Translations under genes and position numbers: made by a program
Notes under the pieces: generated by a model
What the model was told of the DNA's origin: nothing
Databases searched by the model: none
Seen by the model: only the letters and a program-made list of their open reading frames with translations
Assembly: GCA_907165135.1 (NCBI GenBank)
Contig: OU015566.1
Coordinates: forward strand, 7,982,157 to 8,046,156
DNA: 64,000 bases
DNA from: Oikopleura dioica
Lineage: Eukaryota > Chordata > Appendicularia > Copelata > Oikopleuridae
Direction: 5' to 3'
Shown here: positions 48,743 to 60,233 of the stretch, piece after piece
Layout of the letters: every line of letters starts with the position of its first letter
Numbering within the stretch: position 1 is the first letter of the stretch

Positions 48743-49236
48743 AGGCACAAATCAATATGAAAATTGAACCTCTAAAGATTGGCGGCGAACCGTTCGCCCG
48801 ACCGTTATTATTCAGCAACCTCCACTAAGATACTAGTCGAAGCATTCTTCTTGGTAATCTTTATTCGCAAAAAATATACAAATAGAAAGACAAAACAGAT
48901 GTTTCTCTTATAATTGAGTTTCTTTTGTACTTCAGCCCCCCTCATTTAACATTTTTCAATTTCTGATTTGGCGGAGAGAGATTTCCTTCATAAAGATGCC
49001 CGGATTCCGGGCCCGGGAAATCAAAAAGTCTGGCATTAACTTTCGTTTGTTTCAACGATAAGAAGCGATTAGGGGCAGTTTAACTGTCTCAAAGATAGAT
49101 TGCAGCGATGCAGATTTATTTATCATTTTTATTAGATAATTTTTGACCGTTGACACGTCCGTCCGGTGACGAATACTAAACATTAGTAAAGCAACTGCAA
49201 ACATAAAATCGAACAGAAACATCCGCCGTGAGGAGG

Positions 49237-49302
49237 ATGAGAAGCAGAGAATTTCTAATACCGACCATATCCTTTCTTCTTGGAGCTTTTTTCTCAGTAA
49301 CG
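49237..49302 (+). pseudogene. Duplicated first exon of the B4GALNT-like gene
   Basis: This 66-nt stretch is nearly identical to exon 1 of the gene at 49647 (MRSREFLIPTISFLLGAFFS against MKTREFLITSIFFSLGAFFS), has the same length and is followed by a similar GTTC donor, but no downstream exons follow. It is a partial tandem duplicate. Confidence 0.75.
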
Positions 49303-49646
49303 GTTCAGTACTTTATTTTTTTCTTCATATATTTTCCGAGTTAAAATTGTGATTTTTGATGATGTTTTGACAAAAACGGCGTTATTTAGCAAAAAATAAT
49401 ATTCTCACCCAAAGTGAAATTTTCAAGAACATGATGTTTTAGTTATTTTTGGCGACATTCGGCGACATTCGGCGACAATGACAGTGTCACCCGATTATTG
49501 CAAATGCCTAGAGTTTCAACATATTCCGAAGCTTCTTTGCGGCGGAGCGGATTCATTTTAAATAAATGAATCATTTATCATTTTTACAGGGGAATTCATT
49601 GACATTTGACACATTTGTCCGAATAGTGAGGCAATTATTGAAGAGA

Positions 49647-51515
49647 ATGAAAACCAGAGAATTTCTAATTACGAGCATATTTTTTTCTCTTGGAGCTTTT
49701 TTCTCAGCAGCGGTTCGGTACTTTAAATTTTTGTTCCAAAATTAAGATCGATATTTCTGAGCCCCCAAAAGCAACCATCATCTACAGAGACTTGTACATT
49801 CATACCTTCGAAGATAACCAGCACAAAAGATTTGAGAAACTAGCTCTTCAGGACTCTTTTGCCGAGATTAGAGAAATTGAAGAACATAAAGAAGCAACTG
49901 AGTTGGAAAAGTACGTCCCCAAAAGAGTCGATCATCTAGGTAAGGAGCAGAATAATCTTACTTGTTGTGATTTCTACTTTGAAGAATACGAACGCCTGAG
50001 TGACACTTCGAATTTACGACCTTGGGACCGTGGAATTCCTACACATTTAATACAGCCTAAAGATCTGTATAAAAACTCTTCCTGTAAATGTGGCAGGCTC
50101 AATTACAAAGATGTCTCTGGAGACATCACCGAACATCTGAACGACCACGAAAACTGGAAGAGAGACCATTATTACGAAGTTGCGAAACCAGCGCCCATTT
50201 TAACCCCTGCCTTTCTGCCGGTTGAATTTGTCTCCAGTGGATACAAAGTTGAGCCGCTAGAATCCGTCGACCTCCAGATTAGAATCATTTCCAAAAATGA
50301 ACATACAGTTACGCCAGTTTTTACGTCTTTCTACGGAGATATCCAGAACTCAAAATGTTCCAAAAATGAGAAAAAATACATTTGCAAAGAAATGACAGTC
50401 GAAGAATTCAATTTATCCAAATTCAAATATGTTCCAAACACCTACGACTCAAGAAAGCTGGAAGATCTTGTCACGATGAAAACCTCTGGAAACATAGAAG
50501 TAGAAATATCGTTTCCGGTTACGATTGAAAGAGCGAAAATGCCAGTCCTTGTTCATCGGACTTCAAATGTCATTACAGATAGAGTGACTGTGATAACGAA
50601 GACGTTTCTTAGGTAATTCTCGACCCCGGCATCAATATCATTTATTTGTAGATATCCCTGCGTAGAGCGGCTCATCAAATCTCTCGAAGAATTTTATCCG
50701 GGAATAACCCTTATAATCGCTGACGACAATCCCGATGACTACTTCAAGAAACTGACAAGCGAAAGTATCACGGTCAAGCAATTTAAGATGCCAGAAGCAG
50801 AAGGTTGGTTTACTGGGCGCAATTTAGCAGCAAGTCAAGTCAGGACGCAATTTTATCTTTGGGTCGATGATGACTTCTGGTTCACCGAAGAGACGGACTT
50901 ACAATACATGGTCAATGTGGCGGAGAAGACAGGATTCGACATTATCGGCGCCGGAATAAATGGGTAACGACGAAAGACAAGTAAAATTTCATTAAAAATA
51001 TTTAGCCATATTCAATCAAAATGGGCAAAATGGGGCCACATAAGTCTCCTCCCATCTAATGACGGTTATTGCTACAGTAGAACGGAATACAGCAACTTTG
51101 CCCTTCCAGGTTTCGAGGAGGAATGTGAAGTGACAGATGTCATTCTCAACTTCTTTCTTGCCCGAACTATGACAGCCGGCAAGATCAGATTCGGTTAGTC
51201 TTCCCACAATTGAAATCACGAAAAAGACCCTTTTAGACCCTGAATTTACTAACAAGGGACATCGAGAATTTTTCGTCGATTCGATCGGTCATCTTAGAGT
51301 TGCTTGGTGTTCGAAGCCGATGATAATGCACAAGAGTGATTGTGCACCAACAGAAAGAAAGGAAGACTATGTTTCTGCAAGAACAGCAGCCAAAGATAAA
51401 GGTTTGGCGTTTCGTAATTGTGATGACATTATCCTCGTCTTCAGATTTTTGGCTAATGCTGCAAGAATTGTGGTATTACAGAAATCATATTCAATGTTCA
51501 ACTGAAGCTCCCTAA
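49647..51515 (+). CDS. Beta-1,4-N-acetylgalactosaminyltransferase-like (GT12 family)
   Basis: Six exons, 49647-49712, 49747-50612, 50652-50963, 51006-51193, 51237-51401 and 51445-51515, give 555 aa (B4GALNT1 has 533). Introns are 34-43 nt. It is a type II membrane protein: residues 8-22 are the anchor, followed by a stem and a catalytic domain. VITKTFLRYPCVERLIKSL, LIIADDNPDD, GWFTGRNLAASQV and the DXD-type metal site FYLWVDDDFWF match GM2/GD2-synthase-like enzymes, as do VTDVILNFFLART, HREFFVDSIGHLRV and the end HIQC. It should transfer GalNAc to glycolipid or glycoprotein acceptors in the Golgi. The last intron (51402-51444) is needed; reading through gives an unrelated tail. Confidence 0.88.
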
Positions 51516-51699
51516 GCTCCTGCCACATTTCTATCGACTTATATTTAAATAAACTGAACAAAGCCAATTACTTTTTGTTTCCTTCAAATTATCTCACAAA
51601 ATCCAGGAAACTCATGCATTGAAAAAACTCGTAAAAAGCTCCGCTAATTGCATTTGATCCGTCTCGACGTCACCTTTTTGTGATTTTTAATTAGAGATC

Positions 51700-51855
51700 A
51701 TGTCAGCCGTCCAAGAAGACGAAGATTTTCCAAAACTTTTTGCGATTTTTTTCTCGCTAACTTTTTTGCTCCTTCTTGGCGCGGCGCTGTGCTTCTTTGG
51801 GAAAAACTGCAAGAAAAAATGCTGCCCGAATAAAACTGCTTCCGATCCTTCTTGA
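51700..51855 (+). CDS. 51-aa single-pass membrane microprotein
   Basis: A single exon of 51 codons gives an acidic N-terminus (SAVQEDEDF), one hydrophobic helix (LFAIFFSLTFLLLLGAALCFF) and a Cys/Lys-rich tail (KNCKKKCCPN). An AATTAG acceptor-like site lies just before the ATG and AATAAA follows at about 51867, so it looks like a complete compact gene, about 185 bp after the glycosyltransferase stop. The family is not recognised. Adjacent Cys next to the membrane could be palmitoylated; that is inference. Confidence 0.6.
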   Translation: MSAVQEDEDFPKLFAIFFSLTFLLLLGAALCFFGKNCKKKCCPNKTASDPS

Positions 51856-52019
51856 TTTTTTTCTTTGAATAAATGATTGACTCGATTGTACTTCGTATTT
51901 ATTGATTCGTTCCGCGTCACCACGCAGTGGGCACGTTTTTATTTCCTGTACAGAATTTTAAATTTACACAAACTAACATAATATAACAGTTATAATTTCT
52001 ATGACAGTTAAATCTAGCG

Positions 52020-53372
52020 CTACCAACTCGACAAGTAAAAGATGTCGTCGTGCGTCAGCGATGCGGCTTTTCTGTAGCCATGTTTCCAGAGAAAATCGTA
52101 GAGTCCTTCGTCTCTTCGCTCTCCCGTGATTGACTAAAAGGAGATTTGAACGGGTAAAGGTCGAGTGCGCTTACGGAAACGTCAACAGAAATGACGTTGA
52201 TTTTCAGTTTTCCAAATGGGATCGTTTTCAAGATCGCGAGTTCAGAACCTTCTGTGTCGAGGGATAAGTAATCTATCGTATCTACATTTGAGGGCAGTAG
52301 GTCAATAAGCGGCGTGCATCTTTTCGTATTCACAACGGGACTGTATAAATCGCTATTTGCAGGCTTTGCAAAAAATTCTTTGTAATTCTTTGTTAAAAAA
52401 ATTTACTTAATATCAATTGACAAAGCCTTGCCCATCAGCAAAGTGCTGCTCGTACTTTGCTTGGAGTACGCCATCCTTTGTTAATTCCAGAAACTCGGAA
52501 ATACCACCGAGAAAGCCAGCGTTGTGATTTTCAAAGGGGTTCGACACGAACGTGAAGCTTTCGGACAACGTGGTCGGGGAGACACAGCTATTCAGAGCGA
52601 GGGCTTTTCGGTTGAGTTGGAGAAGTTGGGCGAAGGATTCTTGATTGGGCTCTATCTGGTAGAAGGGATGAAAATTTCGACTTATTATCGAACGATTGAG
52701 AAGAAAAGGTATATTACAGTGATTCGTGTTTCATCCCGAAACAAAATTCCTTTCCAGTGCCGAAAAACTTCGAAGAACAGTGAATTCGAATAATGTTCTC
52801 CATCATCTGCCCCGATCTCAACATAGAATCCATCTTCTTTTCCGCCAAGAAGCTAAAAAAACACTTGACTTAAATTTTATTTGAGACAACATACCTGGTC
52901 AATAAATAGCGACTGCCCATCCTGGCTCCAGTCTCCCGAGTCTTTGATTCCCAGAGGCGTGTTTAAAATTCTAGCGCTATCGAAGCTCGGCTGCTTGTAC
53001 TCGTCCGCAATCATGGAGGTTCGAGGAAAAACTGGAAACGAGTAGCCCCATGCTGTTTCGTTTAATTGTCTAAAATTCCTTTGAATTCTTTGCTAAATGG
53101 CTATTTAGCGAAGCATTTGAAAATTTCTAAAGACTTGTGGTCGAACATTTTTCAACCCGCGTTCGGTAATTTGCGCCTTACGATGGGCTTTAGGTAATCG
53201 CTGGACAGATGACTTACATGTCTGGCCGCTTGAGGGCCTCCTCAAGGTTGAACTTGGGCTTGGAAGATCTCCATCTCTCGACAAGGATCACAGCAATGGC
53301 GACGATTACGAAGCCGACAACAACAAGAATCAGCACTGAACGGCGGGTGGCCTTTACGTGCACCGTCCGCAT
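52020..53372 (-). CDS. FkbM-family methyltransferase, type II membrane protein
   Basis: Six exons, 53218-53372, 52895-53069, 52742-52852, 52456-52655, 52175-52352 and 52020-52133, give 310 aa in frame. Residues about 13-31 form a membrane anchor (LILVVVGFVIVAIAVILV). The catalytic part has the FkbM motifs DGFYVEIGADDGEHYSNS, WKGI then IEPNQESF, and DTIDYLSLDTEGSELAILKT, and ends YLSSW. Members methylate hydroxyl groups of small molecules or glycans with SAM (family knowledge); the substrate is unknown. The third intron is odd. The family motif WKGIL-IEPN is restored only if splicing uses a non-GT donor at about 52742; a canonical GTAATA donor further on would insert eight residues (FRDETRIT). 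Confidence 0.82.
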
Positions 53373-53760
53373 TTTATGTATTAATTTCTACCAGTCGATT
53401 TTTCTTAAAAAAAGAAATTATTAGTAACGCCTGAAATCTACCAAAATCCGGAAAAGGGCGATTTGAACAGGACCCGAATAAAAATGATTTTCATGGCTTT
53501 TTTTCCTGATAAATCTCTTTTCCTTCAATAAAGTATTCTCTTATAGTTTGGTTTATGATTTTTTAGCTTTCGGAAAATTGCAGAAAATAAATTAAAAACG
53601 TGAGCGTTACAAAAACGAAGCCGCAAAGCAGCGTAAGATGAAAGGTTCCTGTTTTGCGGAAGATAGAGTAACGTTTGAAGACGCTGGAAAACGTGGGAGA
53701 GGAGCCCGAGGGCGCTCACGGTCAAACGCGGCGAGAAATCACGAAAAGTTCAAAATTGTG

Positions 53761-56700
53761 CTAAAGAAGGTCGTCAGGCTCGTCACTTTCGTCATTGTCG
53801 TCCGAGGAGATCCGAAAGCGAACCATCTTTTTGCCAGACGAAGCGGTGCTTTTGGCGTCTGAACAAGGCGAAAAAATATCATCAAAATTTTGTCAAAAAT
53901 TTTGGATTTTTACCTTCAACATCAGTCGAATCACAATCGCTTCAAAAAGGGTTGAAAATAAGTCATTGGCAATACATTTTGCATGATAAAATCATAATTT
54001 TGAGCCCTAGCTTTGATTTTCTGAAATTCCAAGAGCACCCAAAAGTCTTCCGTCTTTATGTTTCGCCTCTGCCTCGGCTGGACTCAAACAGTTATCCCGT
54101 AAAGCTGACAAGCTCTTGAGAAAGACCGATCCACCATCATCCTCTGGAGCAGGTGAAGGCGTGGCCGCCGCTGCAGCAGTAGACAGCGTCGGTTTGGCTG
54201 GAGCCGTTTTGGGAGCGAGGACGGCCGATGCCCGGGGGAGGATTTTCTGGTTCATCGGCAAGTCAAGAGATGAGTCCGAATCAATCGACACTTTCCGCTG
54301 CAATTTCCGTTCAGGTTTCTTCGAAACGCTTGCTTTAGCTAAAATTCATTTTTTATCAAGTGCAAATCTTCTCCGTGAAAAGCCGAAAGGCAGAGGAATT
54401 TCTCCGTCTCTCTAACGTTGCGTAAATATAAATTCAATTTATACCTGGCTCGGGCTTGATCGGCGTTGGCTTCTGCACTTTGGCGGAGGAAGTCGCCGTC
54501 TCTTGATGCTCTCTGTTCGTTTTTTTGGCCGCCAGTTGCTGCAATTTTGCAAGCTAGAAAACCAAATTCATTAAACATGATTGCTAGACGAGTGAAACAA
54601 ATTTCTAACGCCGAAATGCATGAATTCGGGACAAGGCAAAATTGTATTTACGAATAACAAGAACGGCGGTTGAAGTATCAACAAACGAAAGTACCTTTTC
54701 AGCGCGCTCGCGATGTATCAGCGTCGGGTCTTCTAAATCAGGCGAGATCGGGCGGAAAATGGCGTTTCCTAATATCAAGTTTTACATCCAGAGTGTCGAT
54801 TGTAGCAAGTATCGAATTAAACTGTTGGAAAAATACAGGCATTTACCGCAATGCGGTCATCGCAAAAAAAACAACCAGCAGTGTGCTTGTTTCTATCAAT
54901 TTCGCCAGTGCAGGGAATAATACAGTAAGCCACCAAAAAAGCGATATAAAAAATTGCAGTGTACTTTACTTGAAAACGATTCCTAAAGAGTCAAGAAACC
55001 GTTCTCGAACAGAGCTTGCCGCACCATTATCGACACACTGGGTACCTGGAAAAGCCCCAAATTGTTTACCTGACAAGTCTGGAGTACTGAGCGATAAGGC
55101 CTTTGCTCTGGCAAATGCGGAGTTCTTTTGAGCAAGAGATTGATTTCCAGCTTCTGATTTTACATCTTTTCGTTGTTGAAAAAAAGTAAAAGAAGAGGTT
55201 AAAATCTGATAATTTCAACGAGTTCCTGAAAGATCCGCAAAGTTGTTGCCAGGCTCTGAAAGTGTACCAAGTCGATGATCATCGAAAAACTGATGACGCA
55301 TGTGAGCGGGAATCCCGCCATGGTGGAGGTGTTGGTGGTGCATGTGTGGATGAACTTGTTGCTGCATAAGATGAGGATGAAGAAGATGAGGGAATGGCAT
55401 TCGAATCGGTCCCATTGGACCGTTGTCTGAGGGTTCGTGGAGCGGTCCAAGTTGCTGCTGGTTTCTGAAACACAAAATAAACAGCATTGTGATCCACTTA
55501 TGTGGTTGGCTTACGGTTGCCCTGGGCGGCCAATGCTTTGAAGTGGCGATTCCGCTTTTAACTGCTGCTGTCGGAAAAGAAGAGCTTGATGCTCATACTG
55601 CTGTATTCTTTGCTGCATCATTTGATTGCGAGTCTTTTCGGCTTGATGCTGCTCGACTCGGTGTTGAAGCTCTTCTGGCGGAATGATTCCCCCTCGCTGT
55701 TGTCGCCCGATGTCAAGTTGATTTGGCGGACGTTTATTTTCAGCGCGTTTCTTCGGCTCCCAGCGAGGATCTCGCCGAGAAACGGGCCCAGGAGCGGCAT
55801 CGAAATTAGGGACATTCTAAATCATGAATTGTTTTTCCGAAGATTGACCTTGCTTACCCAGCCGCGGTTATTGTCAAACATCACATTTGCATACGCCTGC
55901 TGCGGTGGACCGTGTTGCGGAGGTGGACGTTGATGAGGTAGACGGTTGGGCGGTGGGCCACCCATACGAGCTGGTGGGCCTTGGTGTTGATAATTCGGGG
56001 GAGGACCGCCATTCTGGAAATGCGATGGGGGTGGTCCGTATCCAGGCCCTCGTGGACCGGGGCCTCTCATTGGACCAGGACCCGGTCCAGGAGGAGGTCC
56101 GTGGTTCATCATGGGTTGGTGATTCAGAGAACGCATCGACTAAACTACTGAGTTTTCTGGAGATTTTTGAAGCTTCTACCTGACTCCGGCTAAGCTGCGG
56201 GTTCCGATACTGCTTCATCATTTGATAACTCTCCCAAGCTTCCGTCGCCCCGCTTGCTGTTTGGTCCATTTGCTCGGCGACCATGAGCAGCTGGTCCAAC
56301 TTGCGCCGCAGTGTCTCAACATACTGCTGCTCTACACAAAATGACTAGTGGTTACCAATAATTCACAACCATAAGTTTGTTTTCTCTACCTTCGTTGTAA
56401 GTCGAATGACGATGGTGGTGCCCACCACCGCCGCCTTCCATCTCAGGGTACCCATTTCCTAAAGATAATTGCGTTATCGCCCGACCGGCCAAGTGGGATC
56501 ATAACTCTTTTCAGATAACATTATTTTTCGACAAAAATTCCGTTCTAAAAAGACGCCAAAAACCGTAAATTTCATCATGACGAAATTCACTAATAAAAAA
56601 AAAAGCTTTTTACTTTCAAATTTGACGATTTGGTACTCCAGCTCTAGAATATTTTGAATAGCTGGATAATGGTTTGAAAATACCTCTTATCGATTGATGC

Positions 56701-57306
56701 ACGCCAGGATGCTGCGGCCGCTGGTGCATGTGATTTTGCGGAGGTATTTGATGAGGTTGGCGGGGACCCCTCGGTCCTGGAGGCATTTGATGATGGGGAT
56801 ACTGCGGTCCTCCATGTTGCGGGTGCCCTCTTTGAGGTCCTGGTCTGTTTAGTAAATTTACAAAAGCGCTCGGAAGGAAAGTTGATTGCGTCAATAAATT
56901 CTATCCCTTTTCCCAAATTCTTCTTGGAAAAATCTCTGATGCGGGGGTAGCCTGCTGATTGATCCCATTCCTCCGTCGTCTAAATTTCTGGTTCAAGATT
57001 CAAACCTCCAAGAATATGATAATCTTTGAAGGTTGACAACTTATGATTCAAGTGTTTACAAAACGGGATGCGCTGAACAAAACGTTCCATTTTCGAAAAA
57101 TTCCTTACTCTGTCCTGGCGGCGGATCGAAGCCCAGACGATCGTACTCTCCAGACTCGTCAGAGCCGTAACCATCGTGAGGGTGCCCATGCGAGCCTGGG
57201 TTAAATGTGTTGTAAGTACTGGCCGCGCTGTACACGCTTCCCGGACCAGGTGGCCGCGGGTAGTGATGGTGAGGCGCTCCCCGCGCATCAGGAGCGAAAA
57301 AGTTCA
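53761..57306 (-). CDS. Large His/Pro/Gln/Gly-rich protein, multi-exon
   Basis: Exons with matching phases: 57109 to about 57306, 56913-56979, 56684-56844, 56390-56458, 56180-56331, 55858-56139, 55515-55816, 55220-55464, 55070-55153, 54695-54732, 54445-54553, then from 54338, with likely ends at 53914-53939 and 53761-53858. The product is largely low complexity (GPPPGPGPGPMRGPGPRGPG, HPHMHHQHLHHGG), with short helical Gln/Arg-rich segments (QYVETLRRKLDQLLMVAEQM; PPEELQHRVEQHQAEKTRN) and an acidic C-terminus. A segment DPTLIHRERAEKLAKLQQL loosely recalls the HRER block of the BCL9 HD2 motif; I would not name it on that. Intron 56845-56912 is GA-AG. The N-terminal exon and the junction 3' of the 54338 exon are unresolved: a TAG at 54007 could end it there. 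Confidence 0.6.
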
Positions 57307-57870
57307 ATCAGCTCAAATTCTGCTCTGCCAATGCTCCACGGATCAGTATACACACGCGCACGCAGGTTAGACGCAAGCCCGCGCGGAGGACAAGAGATCC
57401 CCTCTCGGGTTACGCTCTCTCTCAAGAAGGGATGGTATATTTTGAATTGGAGTCTTCAAGGTCACGTAGGAGGGTCTCTGGAATTGATTGACAGAAACCC
57501 TTGCCGCCCTTGCCAAGTTACAAAAATTGCCCGCGGCGATGTCGCTAACGGCGCCAATCAACAAGCGTCCGGTACACCAGTGTTAACTACTTACCAACCG
57601 GACACAAATGCAAGAATACCATTCTGACAAATTAATTGCCTCCTTTGTTCCAGCAAAGTGCTACTATCGGCAGATGCTCCATCTATTTTAAATACCCTGC
57701 TTCATGCAAGTTGCGCTTTCAACAAATTCTAGAGCCAGGCATCATGAATGAAATTGAGATAAATCAGTCCATGATGTGCAAATATAGAACGATTCCAACA
57801 TAGTACTTGAGTTTATTTTTAACGTAAGGACGGCTTTTCTTTCAGAATAAATAGTTTTTCACGGCTACGG

Positions 57871-59971
57871 TTAGCAGATAGGATGGGAATGAATACAACC
57901 TTCAGCCTCGGCAATTTGAACACCAACCTTGGCCATGGCGGAATGAAGCTCGCCGCTAAAACGCAAAATTCGATGACGGTAACAAATCATGAGCTTACTT
58001 GTTAATATCTTCGATACTTCTCTTCACTCGGAGGGTAGCTTCGTTGATGTAAATTCGCGCGAGGTCGATTTCGTGGTCAGCATTTGGTTTTCCGAGGTTG
58101 ACAGCGGCGGTGGCTCTAGAAAGGACAGCGGAGGCGGAGTAAATGTTGATCATGCAGTCGGCAACGTGTTTGAGCTCGAACTGGCGGGACATGATTTTTT
58201 TCTGGTGCTCGACGAGGAGGTTTGTCGAGGCGACGTGGAAGGCGTTAATGCACTCTAGAATAACGTTGAAATCAAGGCCTTTCGAGGGGTTTACCTTCAA
58301 TGGCTTTTGCCTCGGATGAGAGCTGGCTGCAGGAGAGCGATGCCAACTTTCCACCGGCTGATCCGGCGACAGAGAATCCAGTCTTGCCCGCAATCATCGC
58401 TTTGACCGCCATCGATTTGTCCGCTTTGAGCAATTTGCCCTGCACCTGCATACCCTGGAGAGCAATCATCAGTCTGAGAATGTCGTTGGTGCCCTCGAAG
58501 ATACGGAAGATTCTCAGATCTCGCATGATCTTTTCGACACCCTGTTCGTACATGAATCCCATTCCACCCATGGTCTGGATGCATTCATCAGCGGCTTGCC
58601 ACGCTTTTTCGGAACCAAAGATTTTGCCAATAGCGGCTTCGAGGTGATAGTTTTCGGCTTTGGAATCCATGGCCTAGTAGGAACTATAGTCAAACGCCCG
58701 TTAATGTGCCACTTACTTGTGAGATAAGATATGCAACGGACTCGACCGCATACTGCTCAGCGGCCATTCGAGCGAGTTTCTCCTGAATCGCGCCATAGTT
58801 GTAAATCTTGTCATTGAATTGCTTTCTGTTGTAAGCGAATTCAGCAGCACGCTTGGTTAGTTTTCGCATAGTGCCAGCTAGGCAAGAGCTCATACCGAAT
58901 CGACCGTTGTTCAAAACTTCCATCGCAACCTGGGGAATAATTCAATAAATAAATCGACAGCTGATGGAATCAAATCAAATTTTCTCAAGAAATTTTTACC
59001 TTGAATCCGTCGCCAACATTTCGAATAAGATTCTCTGCTGGAATTGGGGTGTTATCGAAGTAAACTTCGGCCGTATTGGAGCATTTGATGCCCATCTTCT
59101 TCTCTGGAGGACCGTTGGTAACGCCGCCAAAGGCTCGCTCAACGATGAAGGCAGCCATCTTATCCTTAGTTGTTCCATCTTCTTGCACTTCTGGAACTTT
59201 GCAAAAGACAGTGAAGATTTCGGCGAAGCCACCGTTCGAGATCCACACTTTTCCGCCGTTGAGGTAGTACGTCTTTCCGTCTTCAGAGGGAGTAGCTCGA
59301 GTTTGAATTGAGGCAGCGTCGGATCCAGAACCGGGTTCAGTCAGGGCGAAGGCAGCGTATTTTCGACCAGTGGCGACGTCAGGTAAATATTTGGCCTTTT
59401 GCTCTTCGTTTCCACAAATAAGAATTGCCTAGAACGTAATCTGAGAGAATACTCTTCAGAAAAGTGGCTTAAAAGAGGCTCGATGGACCTACCTTGAAAC
59501 CGATAGACTGATGAGCGCCCATAACAATTCCAAAGCCCAAATCATTCTCTCCAACGATTTCAGTTAATCTGGCGTATTCTGTATTGTTAAGTCCGAGACC
59601 CTCCAATTCCTCGGGAACTTGGAGACCAAATGCACCCATTTCCGCGGCGCCTTGCATGATTTCGTCGGGAACCGTAGCGATTTGGTCGTTGTGAAGGGGG
59701 TCGTTTTCGTTTTCGAAAAAGCTGGAGAAGGCGTCGACCATGGCGGTGAGGTTTTCTTTGTTTTCTTCGGGAAGTACGTCTGGGTAGGGGAACATATGCT
59801 GGGGGTTAACTCGTCCCTAGAATGGCCGTTCAATCAGAATATACAAAATTGTGAAGGTACCTGCATGATGCCAAAGGCAAACGAGTCCGTTTTCGCATCG
59901 ACTTGGGCAACTTTGGTTGTAGCTGCGAGACCGCGCTTAGAAACCTGCTGAACAGTGCGAGACACCGACAT
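57871..59971 (-). CDS. ACADVL: Very-long-chain acyl-CoA dehydrogenase
   Basis: Seven exons, 59861-59971, 59493-59816, 59000-59428, 58717-58929, 58295-58673, 57999-58254 and 57871-57955, give 598 aa. It oxidises long-chain acyl-CoA to trans-2-enoyl-CoA with FAD in mitochondria. The N-terminus ([17 protein letters not shown]) looks like a mitochondrial targeting sequence. The acyl-CoA dehydrogenase fold is clear: [40 protein letters not shown] and [10 protein letters not shown]. The catalytic Glu lies in [12 protein letters not shown]. The extra C-terminal domain of about 150 residues ([10 protein letters not shown]...) marks the VLCAD/ACAD9 group rather than the shorter dehydrogenases. A TTTTTCAG acceptor-like site lies 16 nt before the ATG. 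Confidence 0.92.
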
Positions 59972-60033
59972 TACGATCGTTCTCTATCTGAAAAAATGTC
60001 TTGTTATTGAGGCTTCTGTAAATTCTCTCTGTT

Positions 60034-60233
60034 ATATGGCCGGGAGCAAAATTCTGGATCCTTCGGCTTATATAAAGCGCGGTCATCTGAGGATGGAGCT
60101 CAAGTTTGAAACAGAAAATCGATCGGGGGAAAGAACAAAGGTCGAAATCAAGACAAAGAATAAGCCTGTCTCAGTGGAGCCAGTATTTTATTCGCTGCGT
60201 GAATATGAAAAAGTAAATATAACTATTCATTAG
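60034..60233 (+). CDS. Possible small ORF
   Basis: From an ATG near 60034 a frame of about 65 codons runs MAGSKILDP to VNITIH. It is rich in Lys/Glu and reads like protein, but no family or splice support is seen. A TATATAAAG within it could instead be a promoter element. It starts only about 60 bp from the ACADVL start, on the other strand. Confidence 0.2.
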
